Assembly (NCBI GenBank): GCA_025934635.1
Contig: JAICWX010000294.1
Location: forward strand, 1-10,632
Direction: 5' to 3'
DNA: 10,632 bases
DNA from: Streptosporangiaceae bacterium
GTDB taxonomy: Bacteria; Actinomycetota; Actinomycetes; Streptosporangiales; Streptosporangiaceae
Shown: positions 1 through 5,971 of the stretch, one piece after another
How positions within the stretch are numbered: the first letter of the stretch is position 1
Layout: every line of letters starts with the position of its first letter
Position numbers and translations under genes: made by a program
Notes under the pieces: generated by a model
Seen by the model: the letters and a program-made list of their open reading frames with translations, nothing else
What the model was told of the DNA's origin: nothing
Databases searched by the model: none

Positions 1-52
1 ATGCCGGCACGAGATGCCGGCACGAGATGCCGGCACGAGATGCCGGCACGAG
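1..52. repeat. 13-bp tandem repeat, four perfect copies
   Basis: The unit ATGCCGGCACGAG occurs four times without a mismatch (1-13, 14-26, 27-39, 40-52). The array may continue beyond the left edge. Each junction makes a small hairpin, CCGGCA / TGCCGG with a CGAGA loop (4-20, 17-33, 30-46), so as RNA or single-stranded DNA the array could form alternative stem-loops. It lies just upstream of the membrane-protein start at 94. Its role is unknown: it could be a slippage-prone spacer, or a terminator-like structure for a gene left of the window. No T run follows it. Confidence 0.9.
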
Positions 53-81
53 ATACTGCGCCGGTAAGGAACGCCGCGCCA

Positions 82-96
82 TAGTCTTGTCGCGTG
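82..96 (+). promoter_or_regulatory. candidate leaderless promoter (-10 TAGTCT) before GTG 94
   Basis: TAGTCT (82-87) fits the actinobacterial -10 pattern TAnnnT and is followed by a 6-nt spacer and the GTG at 94. There is no purine-rich ribosome binding site before this GTG. The geometry predicts transcription starting at the start codon itself. No convincing -35 is seen. This is inferred from sequence only. Confidence 0.4.
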
Positions 97-771
97 GACG
101 CTGTCGGGTCGCCCGGTCGCCTGCGCCAGGTCCTGACGATCCTCGTCTTCGACCTTGGCGGCCCGCTGCTCGCCTACGCGCTGCTCCGGCCGGCCGGGCT
201 GGGCGCGGTGGCGGCGCTCGTGATCAGCGGCGTGCTCCCCGCGCTGGGCATCGTCCTCGGCGCTGCCGTAAACCGGCGGCTCGACGTCATCGCCGTCATG
301 GTCCTCGCCGGCATCCTGGTCGGGACGATACTGGGCTTGACCAGCCACAACGCCAGGCTTTTCCTCCTCGAGGGATCGGTGCCCTCGGTCGTGTTCGCGC
401 TCGCCCGCCTGGGCTCGGTCCGGCTGCGGCGACCGCTGATATTCCGCCTGGCGGTGGAGATCCTCGGGCCGGACACGCCGAAGGGGCGCGATGTCACCAC
501 CGCCTGGCGGTACCCGGGTTTTCCGCCGTGCGTTCCAGGTCATCACGGTGGCGTGGGGGCTCGCCTATCTCGTCGAGGCCGGGATCCGGGTCGCGATCGT
601 CGCGACGACGTCGACCGGGATCGCCCTGGTCTGCTCCAAGGTGGTTCCCTGCGCGTTCGCGCTCGCCCTGTCCGGCTGGACGCTGCTCTACGGCGAGCAC
701 GAGAAGGAGAAGGCCGAACGCGCCGCCTTATACACTCGTGCGGTGCCCCGCACGCTGATCGTCACCAATGA
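94..771 (+). pseudogene. VC0807-type polytopic membrane protein, frameshifted
   Basis: The reading frame from GTG 94 encodes four clear hydrophobic helices (about residues 13-31, 38-59, 64-82, 89-109). It then leaves the frame after Phe143 and ends 82 residues later at a TGA (769-771) in low-hydrophobicity, Arg-rich sequence. The missing half is in the next frame: after an FRRAFQV segment come two more hydrophobic helices, with a charged end (EHEKEKAER) near 700-720. Removing one T from the TTTT run at 519-522 joins the halves as ..WRYPGFRRAFQV.., which looks like a normal six-helix VC0807-family membrane protein of about 210-220 residues. This family has no known biochemical function. The repaired frame has no stop before the glycosyltransferase, so repair gives a fusion (see findings). 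Either a sequencing error in the homopolymer or a real mutation could explain this. The frameshift is seen directly; the family name is from recall of its sequence pattern. Confidence 0.7.
731..745 (+). promoter_or_regulatory. candidate leaderless promoter (-10 TACACT) before GTG 743
   Basis: TACACT (731-736) fits TAnnnT and is followed by CGTGCG (6 nt) and the GTG at 743. No Shine-Dalgarno-like purine run precedes this GTG at a useful distance; the nearest, in GAGAAGGAGAAGG, is about 30 nt away. This supports GTG 743 as an independent start even though the frame is open further upstream. No clear -35 is seen. Confidence 0.4.
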
Positions 772-1864
772 CTTCCCGCCCCGCCGGGGCGGCATCCAGT
801 CGTTCGTGCACGCACTGGCTACCCGGCTGCCCGCGGGCACGGTGACCGTCTACGCGCCCGCCTGGGAAGGCGCGGCGGACTTCGATGCGAAGCAGCCGTT
901 CCCGGTGGTGAGGCACCCGGGTTCGCTGATGCTGCCGGTGCCCTCGGTGTCCCGCCGGGCGGTGACCATCGCCCGCGAGCACGACTGCGACAGTGTGCTG
1001 TTCGGCGCGGCGGCGCCGCTCGGCCTTATCGCCCCGGCGCTGCGTAAGGCGGGTGTGACCAGGGCCGTCGCGCTGACCCACGGCCACGAGGCGGGCTGGG
1101 CGGCGCTCCCGGGCGCTCGCGGCCTGCTGCACCGCATCGGCGACGAGGTCGACGTGGTCACCTACCTCGGCGAGTACTTCCGGGTCCGGCTGGCCCGCGC
1201 GCTGTCCCCGGCGGCACAGCGCCGGATGGCCCGGCTCGCGCCGGGCGTGGACGTGACGGTCTTCCGTCCCGGGGCGGGCGGCGCCGCGGTCAGGGAACGG
1301 CTCGGTCTCGGCCGGCGGCCGGTGGTGGCCTGCGTTTCCCGGATGGTCCCGCGCAAGGGCCAGGACACCTTGATCATGGCCTGGCCGCAGATAAAAGCAC
1401 AGGTCAGCGACGCCATTCTGCTGCTCGTGGGCGATGGCCCCTATGCGCCCAAGCTCCGGCGCCTGGCCGAGCGGTGCAAGATCAGCGACGACGTCATCTT
1501 CACCGGCCCGGTGCCCTGGGCCGACTTGCCCAGCTACTACGACGCGGCGGACGTGTTCGCCATGCCCTGCCGCACCCGCCGGGCCGGGCTGGACGTCGAG
1601 GGCCTCGGCATCGTCTACCTGGAGGCATCCGCCACCGGCCTGCCGGTGATCGGCGGCGACTCGGGCGGGGCGCCGGATGCCATCCTCGACGGCGAGACCG
1701 GCTACGTGGTCCACGACGTACCGGGCGTCGCGGCCCGCATCACCGAACTGCTTACCGACCCCGCGAAGGCCAGGGCCATGGGGGAGAAGGGGCAGGCGTG
1801 GGTGGACCGGGAGTGGCGCGAGGAGCTTTCCGCCACCCGCCTGTCCGCGATCTTGGCAGGCTAA
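743..1864 (+). CDS. GT4 glycosyltransferase, PimB-like (phosphatidylinositol mannosyltransferase type)
   Basis: A 373-residue GT-B fold glycosyltransferase. The start at GTG 743 places the family N-terminus VTNDFPPRRGGIQ at residues 7-19. Further marks are the central THGHE segment, nucleotide-phosphate contacts Arg200 and Lys205 in SRMVPRKGQD (same five-residue spacing as in PimB'), VGDGPY in the second Rossmann domain, and the EX7E pair Glu286 and Glu294 in EGLGIVYLE. Length matches the roughly 380 residues of PimB' from Corynebacterium. PimB' transfers mannose from GDP-mannose to the phosphatidylinositol mannoside anchor at the inner face of the membrane; the same substrates here are inference, and other GT4 acceptors are possible. 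The frame is open without a stop back to 491 and carries the displaced second half of the upstream membrane protein, so a longer fused product cannot be excluded. The stop is TAA at 1862-1864. Confidence 0.85.
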   Translation: MPRTLIVTNDFPPRRGGIQSFVHALATRLPAGTVTVYAPAWEGAADFDAKQPFPVVRHPGSLMLPVPSVSRRAVTIAREHDCDSVLFGAAAPLGLIAPALRKAGVTRAVALTHGHEAGWAALPGARGLLHRIGDEVDVVTYLGEYFRVRLARALSPAAQRRMARLAPGVDVTVFRPGAGGAAVRERLGLGRRPVVACVSRMVPRKGQDTLIMAWPQIKAQVSDAILLLVGDGPYAPKLRRLAERCKISDDVIFTGPVPWADLPSYYDAADVFAMPCRTRRAGLDVEGLGIVYLEASATGLPVIGGDSGGAPDAILDGETGYVVHDVPGVAARITELLTDPAKARAMGEKGQAWVDREWREELSATRLSAILAG

Positions 1865-1867
1865 GGC

Positions 1868-1918
1868 CTCAGCCCGGTCGGCTTAGCCCGTCCTAGGCTC
1901 GCCTAAGGCCCGTCTGAG
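1868..1918. promoter_or_regulatory. nested imperfect dyad after the glycosyltransferase gene
   Basis: Just after the glycosyltransferase stop, GGCTTAG (1880-1886) and CTAAGGC (1903-1909) lie symmetrically around a central CCTAGG (1892-1897). An outer CTCAG (1868-1872) pairs with CTGAG (1914-1918). CTAAGGCC also occurs twice as a direct repeat (1861-1868, 1903-1910). It may be a terminator stem or an operator for the small operon at 2008; no T run follows, so a canonical intrinsic terminator is not supported. The rest of the 1865-2007 gap shows no recognisable gene. Confidence 0.4.
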
Positions 1919-1997
1919 CAGGAGAGATAGGGCTTTCCTCCGATGCCGCACGGGGGGCCTTACCGGAAGACTCGATGGTGACCGGGGAAACGCGTCG

Positions 1998-2003
1998 AGG
2001 AGG
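1998..2003 (+). promoter_or_regulatory. ribosome binding site AGGAGG deciding the start at 2008
   Basis: A perfect AGGAGG lies 4 nt before ATG 2008, inside the reading frame that could otherwise start at 1975. It argues for ATG 2008 as the true start. Confidence 0.75.
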
Positions 2004-2007
2004 AACG

Positions 2008-2166
2008 ATGAACCTGAACATGGCCCAGAGCCTGGTCTCGGATCACATCAGGGAATCACGGCAGCAGGCGACCGTGGCCCGGCGGGCCGGCGCGGCCCGG
2101 CACGCAGCCCGCAAGGCAGGCACCCGCGTGATCCGGCGCAGCCACCGGCTGGGGCAGGGAACATGA
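2008..2166 (+). CDS. small basic protein, 52 residues, unknown function
   Basis: Start ATG 2008 is chosen for its strong AGGAGG. The product begins MNLNMAQSLVSDHIRESRQQA and continues with an Arg/Ala-rich, strongly basic stretch to its end; it has no membrane segment or cysteine. The pattern of a short hydrophobic head, a D/H-I-R-E helix and then an Arg/Ala-rich tail recurs in tiny actinobacterial proteins of unknown role, often next to a second small protein as here. The stop TGA overlaps the next start (ATGA at 2163-2166), so the two genes are translationally coupled. Nucleic-acid or membrane-surface binding is plausible from charge but unproven. Confidence 0.65.
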   Translation: MNLNMAQSLVSDHIRESRQQATVARRAGAARHAARKAGTRVIRRSHRLGQGT

Positions 2167-2417
2167 CGATGACGCAGCCGGCCACCGCCACCGCGCGGAC
2201 CGCACTCGGCCGCTTCGGCCGGCGGGTCGCCGCCATCATCGCCGAGTGCAACTACGCCCAGCGGAGGTCGACCGTCCTGCGGATGGCCCCCGACGCCTAC
2301 CTGGAGGGCCGGGACAAGGCTCCCGCTGACTACACCGAGTTCCTGTTCAGGACCTCGGGCGCGCTGCTGCACGAGCCGGCCGCGACCCGCCGGGCGAACG
2401 GCCAGTTCATCGGCTGA
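2163..2417 (+). CDS. small protein, 84 residues, unknown function
   Basis: Starts at ATG 2163 within the ATGA overlap with the preceding gene; a second in-frame ATG lies at 2169. Residues 10-30 are a basic, alanine-rich helix (RTALGRFGRRVAAIIAECNYAQ). The remainder contains DAYLEGRDKAPADYTEFLFRTSGALLHEPAATRR. The ADYTEFLFRTSG..L.HEP pattern is familiar from short conserved actinobacterial proteins without assigned function. There is no signal peptide or clear transmembrane segment. It is probably co-transcribed with the 52-residue gene, and its partner status is inferred from the overlap. Degenerate tandem repeats begin 7 bases after its stop. Confidence 0.65.
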   Translation: MTMTQPATATARTALGRFGRRVAAIIAECNYAQRRSTVLRMAPDAYLEGRDKAPADYTEFLFRTSGALLHEPAATRRANGQFIG

Positions 2418-2423
2418 GGCCAG

Positions 2424-2519
2424 CTCACGAACACCGGGCTCGCGAAACAGGGGCTCGCGAGCACGGGGTTCACGAGCACGGGGTTCACGAGCACGGGTTC
2501 ACGAGCACGGGTTCACGAG
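2424..2519. repeat. degenerate 14-15-bp tandem repeat overlapping the acyl-CoA ligase stop
   Basis: Seven units are visible: 2424-2438, 2439-2453 and 2454-2468 (diverged, starting CTC), 2469-2483 (TTCACGAGCACGGGG), 2484-2497 and 2498-2511 (identical 14-mers TTCACGAGCACGGG), and a final TTCACGAG at 2512-2519. The last unit contains the complement of the ligase stop codon (2513-2515), so the array grows out of the 3' end of that gene. Units are identical near the gene and more diverged away from it. It fills the space between two converging transcription units, where no terminator hairpin is obvious. Confidence 0.9.
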
Positions 2520-4321
2520 TAAAGAGCGTCGATGTCGGTCGCGAAGTCCTTGAGCAGCACGCTCCGGCGGATCCCGAGCTTGACGCTGAGCTGGCCGGCC
2601 TCCTGGGTGAAGTCCACGTCGAGGATCCTGAATTTCCTGATGGACTCCGCCCGGGAGACCGCCTTGTTGGCGTCGTCGATCGCGACCTGCACCGCCGCGA
2701 CGAGGCCGGGATCGTCACGCAGCGACGCGGCCGTCGCGTCGGCCGGCTTGCCGTTCCGTTCCTTCCACAGCCCGAACGCCTCGTCGTCCAGCGTGATCAG
2801 CGCGGCGACGAACGGCCGGCCGTCGCCCACCACCATGGCCTGGCTGATCAGCGCGTGGCTGCGGATCCGGTCCTCCAGCACGGCCGGCGCGACGTTCTTG
2901 CCGCCGGCCGTGACGATCATCTCCTTCTTCCGCCCGGTGATCTTCAGGAAACCCTCGTCGTCGAGCTCCCCGATGTCACCGGTACGGAACCAGCCGTCCT
3001 CGGTGAAGACCTCGCTCGTCGCGGCCTCGTTGCGCCAGTAGCCGGGGAAGACGGTGACCCCCCTGATCAGGATCTCGCCGTCCTCGTCAATCCTGATCGA
3101 GACCCCGGGCAGCGGCAGCCCGACGGTGCCTATCTTGACCCGGTCCGGCCGGTTGACCGTCGCCGCGGCGGTCGTCTCGGTCAGCCCGTACCCCTCCAGG
3201 ACGGTGACCCCGATGCCGCGGAAGAAGTGACTCAGGCGCTCGCTCAGCGCGGCGCCGCCGGAGACCGCGTACTGCGTCTGCCCGCCGAGCGCGGCCCGTA
3301 GCTTGCCGTAGACCAGCCGGTCGAACACCAGGTGCCGGGCTCGCAGGCCGAGCGAAGGCCGGCCGGGGCCGTCCATCGCCTGGCTCCAGGCGATGGCGGT
3401 GCCGGCCGCCCGGCCGAAGATGGCTCCCTTGCCGTCACCGGCGGCCTTCTGCTCGGCGCCGTTGTAGACCTTCTCGAATACCCGGGGCACCGCCAGGATG
3501 AACGTGGGCCGGAACGAGGCCAGCGCGGGCAGCAGCGCGTTCAGGTCCCCGCAGTGCCCGAGGACGACCCCGCCCTCCAGGCAGCCGACCTGGATGATCC
3601 GGGCGAAGACGTGCGCGAGCGGCAGGAAGAGCAGCGTGCTGGTGTCCGGGATCTCCGTGATCTGCGCGAGCGGCCCGTGGAAGGCGTTGCGCACGTCGGC
3701 CAGCAGGTTCGCGTGGGTCAGCTCGCAGCCCTTCGGGCGCCCGGTGGTGCCGGAGGTGTAGATGACCGTGGCGAGGTCGGACGCCTTGGCCGCGGCCGAG
3801 CGCTCCGCGATGACCTCGTCGCTGATGTCCGCGCCCGCCGCGCGCAGCGCGTCCAGGCCGGTATCGATCCGCCACAGCTGCGAGAGCCCGGGCAGCCCGT
3901 CCCGCAGCCGGGTGATCATGTCCTCGAGGGCGGCCGTCTCGGCGAAACAGGCCGTCGCGCCCGAGTCGGACAGGATCCATTCGGTCTGCTCGGCGGAGGA
4001 GGTCTCGTAGACCGGCACGGTCGCCGCGCCCGCGGTCCAGATGGCGTAGTCGATCAGCGTCCACTCGTACCGGGTACGCGACATCAGCGCCACCCGGTCC
4101 CCGACTTCGATACCGGCCGCGACCAGGCCCTTGGCCAGCGCCACGACCTCGTCCCGGAACTGGCCCGCGGTCACGTCCGCCCAGGCTGCCGGCAAGCCCG
4201 CGGCACCCGGGCAGCGCAGCACCACTGCCTGCGGCTGCTCGGCGGCACGGCGGAACACGGTGCCGGCCAGGTTCGCGGTCGCCGGGATCTCCGCCAGGGC
4301 GGGCAGGCTGAATTCGCGCAC
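2513..4321 (-). CDS. long-chain fatty-acid-CoA ligase (FadD15-type, ANL superfamily)
   Basis: A 602-residue adenylate-forming enzyme that activates a fatty acid with ATP and joins it to CoA in the cytosol. The GTG at 4321 is chosen because GGAGGA (4332-4327) lies 5 nt upstream; the open frame continues much further upstream but is only the antisense of the phosphoesterase gene. Motifs: P-loop YTSGTTGRPKG (188-198), EGYGLTE (376-382, Glu382 for Mg-ATP), RTGD with Asp449 binding the ribose, the hinge and A8 region GRKKEMIVTAGGKNVAP (463-479), and a C-terminus ending DIDALYS as in FadD15-like ligases. Length equals the roughly 600 residues of the family. The A10 region reads LSVKLGIRR instead of the usual TPTLKLKR; Lys581 is the only nearby lysine for the catalytic role, so that motif is atypical. 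Chain-length preference cannot be read from the sequence. It is transcribed divergently from the phosphoesterase. Confidence 0.92.
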   Translation of the reverse strand: MREFSLPALAEIPATANLAGTVFRRAAEQPQAVVLRCPGAAGLPAAWADVTAGQFRDEVVALAKGLVAAGIEVGDRVALMSRTRYEWTLIDYAIWTAGAATVPVYETSSAEQTEWILSDSGATACFAETAALEDMITRLRDGLPGLSQLWRIDTGLDALRAAGADISDEVIAERSAAAKASDLATVIYTSGTTGRPKGCELTHANLLADVRNAFHGPLAQITEIPDTSTLLFLPLAHVFARIIQVGCLEGGVVLGHCGDLNALLPALASFRPTFILAVPRVFEKVYNGAEQKAAGDGKGAIFGRAAGTAIAWSQAMDGPGRPSLGLRARHLVFDRLVYGKLRAALGGQTQYAVSGGAALSERLSHFFRGIGVTVLEGYGLTETTAAATVNRPDRVKIGTVGLPLPGVSIRIDEDGEILIRGVTVFPGYWRNEAATSEVFTEDGWFRTGDIGELDDEGFLKITGRKKEMIVTAGGKNVAPAVLEDRIRSHALISQAMVVGDGRPFVAALITLDDEAFGLWKERNGKPADATAASLRDDPGLVAAVQVAIDDANKAVSRAESIRKFRILDVDFTQEAGQLSVKLGIRRSVLLKDFATDIDALYS

Positions 4322-4336
4322 GGCATTCCTCCAGTG

Positions 4337-4376
4337 AGGCAGTGCTGTCAGGCAGTAAAAGCAGTACAAGCTTAGA
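4337..4376 (-). promoter_or_regulatory. acyl-CoA ligase promoter/leader region with AGGCAGT repeats
   Basis: The stretch upstream of the ligase start contains AGGCAGT at 4337-4343 and 4350-4356 and a variant AGCAGT at 4360-4365 (plus-strand reading), a cluster of short direct repeats that could bind a regulator. On the minus strand TAAGCT (4374-4369) fits a -10 hexamer and would give a leader of about 40 nt. GGAAC (4395-4391) lies 14 nt upstream of TCTAA (4376-4372), slightly reminiscent of ECF sigma promoters, but the spacing is uncertain. All of this is pattern-based inference. Confidence 0.3.
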
Positions 4377-4423
4377 GGGCAGGCCGGCCAGTTCCCGGTT
4401 ACGATCCTGCGACCCGGCCGGCT

Positions 4424-4438
4424 TACCGTGGTGCTATG
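4424..4438 (+). promoter_or_regulatory. candidate leaderless promoter (-10 TACCGT) before ATG 4436
   Basis: TACCGT (4424-4429) is followed by GGTGCT (6 nt) and ATG 4436; there is no Shine-Dalgarno sequence. A weak -35 candidate TTACGA (4399-4404) lies 19 nt upstream. The arrangement predicts that the mRNA begins at or very near the start codon. Confidence 0.45.
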
Positions 4439-5203
4439 CGAGTCCACGTGGTGAGCGATGTCCACGGCCGCGCGGATGCGCTGGCCCGCGCGGCCGACGG
4501 CGCCGACGCGCTGATCTGCCTGGGTGACCTGCTCCTGTTCCTCGATTACGCCGATCACGGCCAGGGCATCTTCGCGGACTTGTTCGGGGCGGAGGCGGCG
4601 GGCACCTATGTCCGCCTGCGCACCGAGAAGAAGTTCGACGAGGCCCGGGAGTTCTCGATGGGCCTGTTCGCATCCCGCCCGGAGAGCCGGGCCGCCCTGT
4701 TCGAGGCCGCGATGATCCGCCAGTACGGCGAGCTGTTCGGGGCCTTGCCCGAGCCGGCCTACCTGACCTACGGCAACGTCGACGTGCCCGCGATGTGGGA
4801 GCGGTTCACCAAGCCGGGTCACCACGTCCTGGACGGCGGCACGGCCGAGCTGGGCGGATGGACGTTCGGGTTCGTCGGCAGCGGGCTGAAGTCCGTCTAC
4901 CGCACGCCGAACGAGATCAGCGAGGAGGAGTTCCGGGCCAAGCTCGAAGCGGTCGGCCAGGTCGACGTGCTGTGCACGCACATCCCGCCCGCGATCCCCG
5001 AGCTTCTCTACGACACCGTAGCCCGGCGGATGGAGAAGGGCAGCGTGGCGCTGCTCGAGGTGATTAAGGCGACTCAGCCGAGGTACTCCATCTTCGGGCA
5101 CGTGCACCAGCCGCTGGCCCGCCGGACGCGGGTCGGCGCCACGGAATGCCTGAACGTGGGACACTTCCGGGCTACCGGAGCGCCATTTGTCCTGCAGTGG
5201 TAG
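4436..5203 (+). CDS. calcineurin-like metallophosphoesterase
   Basis: A 255-residue soluble phosphoesterase of the calcineurin-like superfamily, which uses two metal ions to hydrolyse phosphate esters. The metal motifs appear in order: DVHG (Asp8, His10), GDLL (Asp31), GNVD (113-116, with Val where the common motif has His or Asn-His), CTH (His182), and GHVH (His222, His224). The GNVD variant keeps the metal-binding Asn114 but lacks the usual general-acid histidine of GNHD, which may shift the substrate range. There is no signal peptide or membrane segment, so it is cytosolic. The substrate is unknown; nucleotide, phosphodiester and phosphoprotein substrates all occur in the family. The next gene begins 27 bases after its stop and has its own ribosome binding site and possible promoter. 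Confidence 0.9.
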   Translation: MRVHVVSDVHGRADALARAADGADALICLGDLLLFLDYADHGQGIFADLFGAEAAGTYVRLRTEKKFDEAREFSMGLFASRPESRAALFEAAMIRQYGELFGALPEPAYLTYGNVDVPAMWERFTKPGHHVLDGGTAELGGWTFGFVGSGLKSVYRTPNEISEEEFRAKLEAVGQVDVLCTHIPPAIPELLYDTVARRMEKGSVALLEVIKATQPRYSIFGHVHQPLARRTRVGATECLNVGHFRATGAPFVLQW

Positions 5204-5206
5204 CGG

Positions 5207-5224
5207 TACGATCGTGGTAGGAGG
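5207..5224 (+). promoter_or_regulatory. ribosome binding site AGGAGG and candidate -10 TACGAT for the gene at 5231
   Basis: AGGAGG (5219-5224) lies 6 nt before GTG 5231 and decides that start. TACGAT (5207-5212), just after the phosphoesterase stop, fits TAnnnT and could give a short-leader transcript, making this gene and the glucokinase partly independent of the phosphoesterase promoter. Confidence 0.6.
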
Positions 5225-5230
5225 CGTCAG

Positions 5231-5971
5231 GTGTCGGAATCCCGAGACGATAGCCAGCCAGTCGACGGCGAGCCGCAAGGCAGCGCGCCGCAGCCCGGCG
5301 GCAGCCCGTCACACAGCAGTACCCCGCAAGACAGCAGCCCGCAGGAGGCAGGTCCGCCGGACGGCGGCCCGCGCGATGACGGCCCGCAGGACGACGACGG
5401 ACCGCGGAGCAGCGACCCGTGGGGCAGCGTGACCGACTCGTGGGACCGGCCCGCGCCGGCCAGCGGCCCGCGCGCCAGTGACCGGCCGCCGGGCAACGGC
5501 CAGGCCAGGACCAACGGCCAGAACGGCGGCCGCAGCCAGGCCGGCGGCCGCGGCTCATCGCGGGGGAGCGACCCCGTCGCGGACTTCCAGCGCTGGATGA
5601 TGAAGGCCGGCGCCCGCAGCATGGCGAACCAGGTCGCCGACCAGGTCAAGCGGACCATCGGGGCCGAGCGCAAGGACAACCGCGACGTGTGGAACACGGC
5701 TACCAACGAGCCGCCTCCCACCGAGTCGCCCGAATGCCAGTGGTGCCCGATCTGCCAGGCGGCCCGCGCGGCCCGGACCGGCGGCAGCGCCGGCCTCAGC
5801 GCGCGGCTGGCTGACGCGGGCGGGGCCCTGGCCGGGGTGGTCGAGGGTGCGTTCTCCGCCTTCGAGCAGGTCCTGAAGGCCCAGGAGCAAAACAAAAACA
5901 AGTCAGCCGAACGGCCTGGTCCTCCGCGCCCCGGGCCGGGCGCGTCTGACCGCGGGGAAACCGGTCAGTGA
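5231..5971 (+). CDS. hypothetical protein with disordered N-terminus and CxxCPxC cluster; precedes the glucokinase gene
   Basis: 246 residues from GTG 5231 (AGGAGG 6 nt upstream). Residues 1 to about 112 are a low-complexity Gly/Pro/Ser/Asp/Gln-rich region, surely disordered. A compact part follows: an amphipathic helix (DFQRWMMKAGARSMANQVADQVKRTI), a cysteine cluster Cys169-x2-Cys172-Pro-x-Cys175, then an alanine-rich helix (SARLADAGGALAGVVEGAFSAFEQVLKAQEQ). The cysteines could bind a metal as half of a zinc or iron-sulfur site; only three are clustered, so a ligand or partner chain would be needed. Its stop overlaps the glucokinase start (GTGA, 5968-5971), which implies translational coupling. 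By position it corresponds to SCO2127, the gene upstream of glkA in S. coelicolor that has been linked to glucose repression and development; sequence homology to it was not tested. Confidence 0.75.
   Translation: MSESRDDSQPVDGEPQGSAPQPGGSPSHSSTPQDSSPQEAGPPDGGPRDDGPQDDDGPRSSDPWGSVTDSWDRPAPASGPRASDRPPGNGQARTNGQNGGRSQAGGRGSSRGSDPVADFQRWMMKAGARSMANQVADQVKRTIGAERKDNRDVWNTATNEPPPTESPECQWCPICQAARAARTGGSAGLSARLADAGGALAGVVEGAFSAFEQVLKAQEQNKNKSAERPGPPRPGPGASDRGETGQ

Noticed and set aside
1..52. CRISPR array, or cDNA-linker contamination, at the left edge
   Set aside because: Repeats of 13 bp are directly abutting with no spacers, so this is not CRISPR. GGCACGAG resembles a classic cDNA cloning adapter, but four in-phase copies including ATGCC next to normal genomic sequence fit a native tandem repeat better.
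728..1714. A 328-codon minus-strand open frame opposite the glycosyltransferase
   Set aside because: It is a shadow of the GT4 gene in GC-rich DNA, with no recognisable motifs.
2008..2417. Toxin-antitoxin system made of the two small overlapping genes
   Set aside because: The size and overlap fit, but neither product shows any toxin or antitoxin fold or motif.
4322..5278. N-terminal extension of the acyl-CoA ligase frame on the minus strand
   Set aside because: The frame stays open over the antisense of the metallophosphoesterase gene, but the ligase family N-terminus begins at GTG 4321, which has its own GGAGGA. The extension has no recognisable domain.
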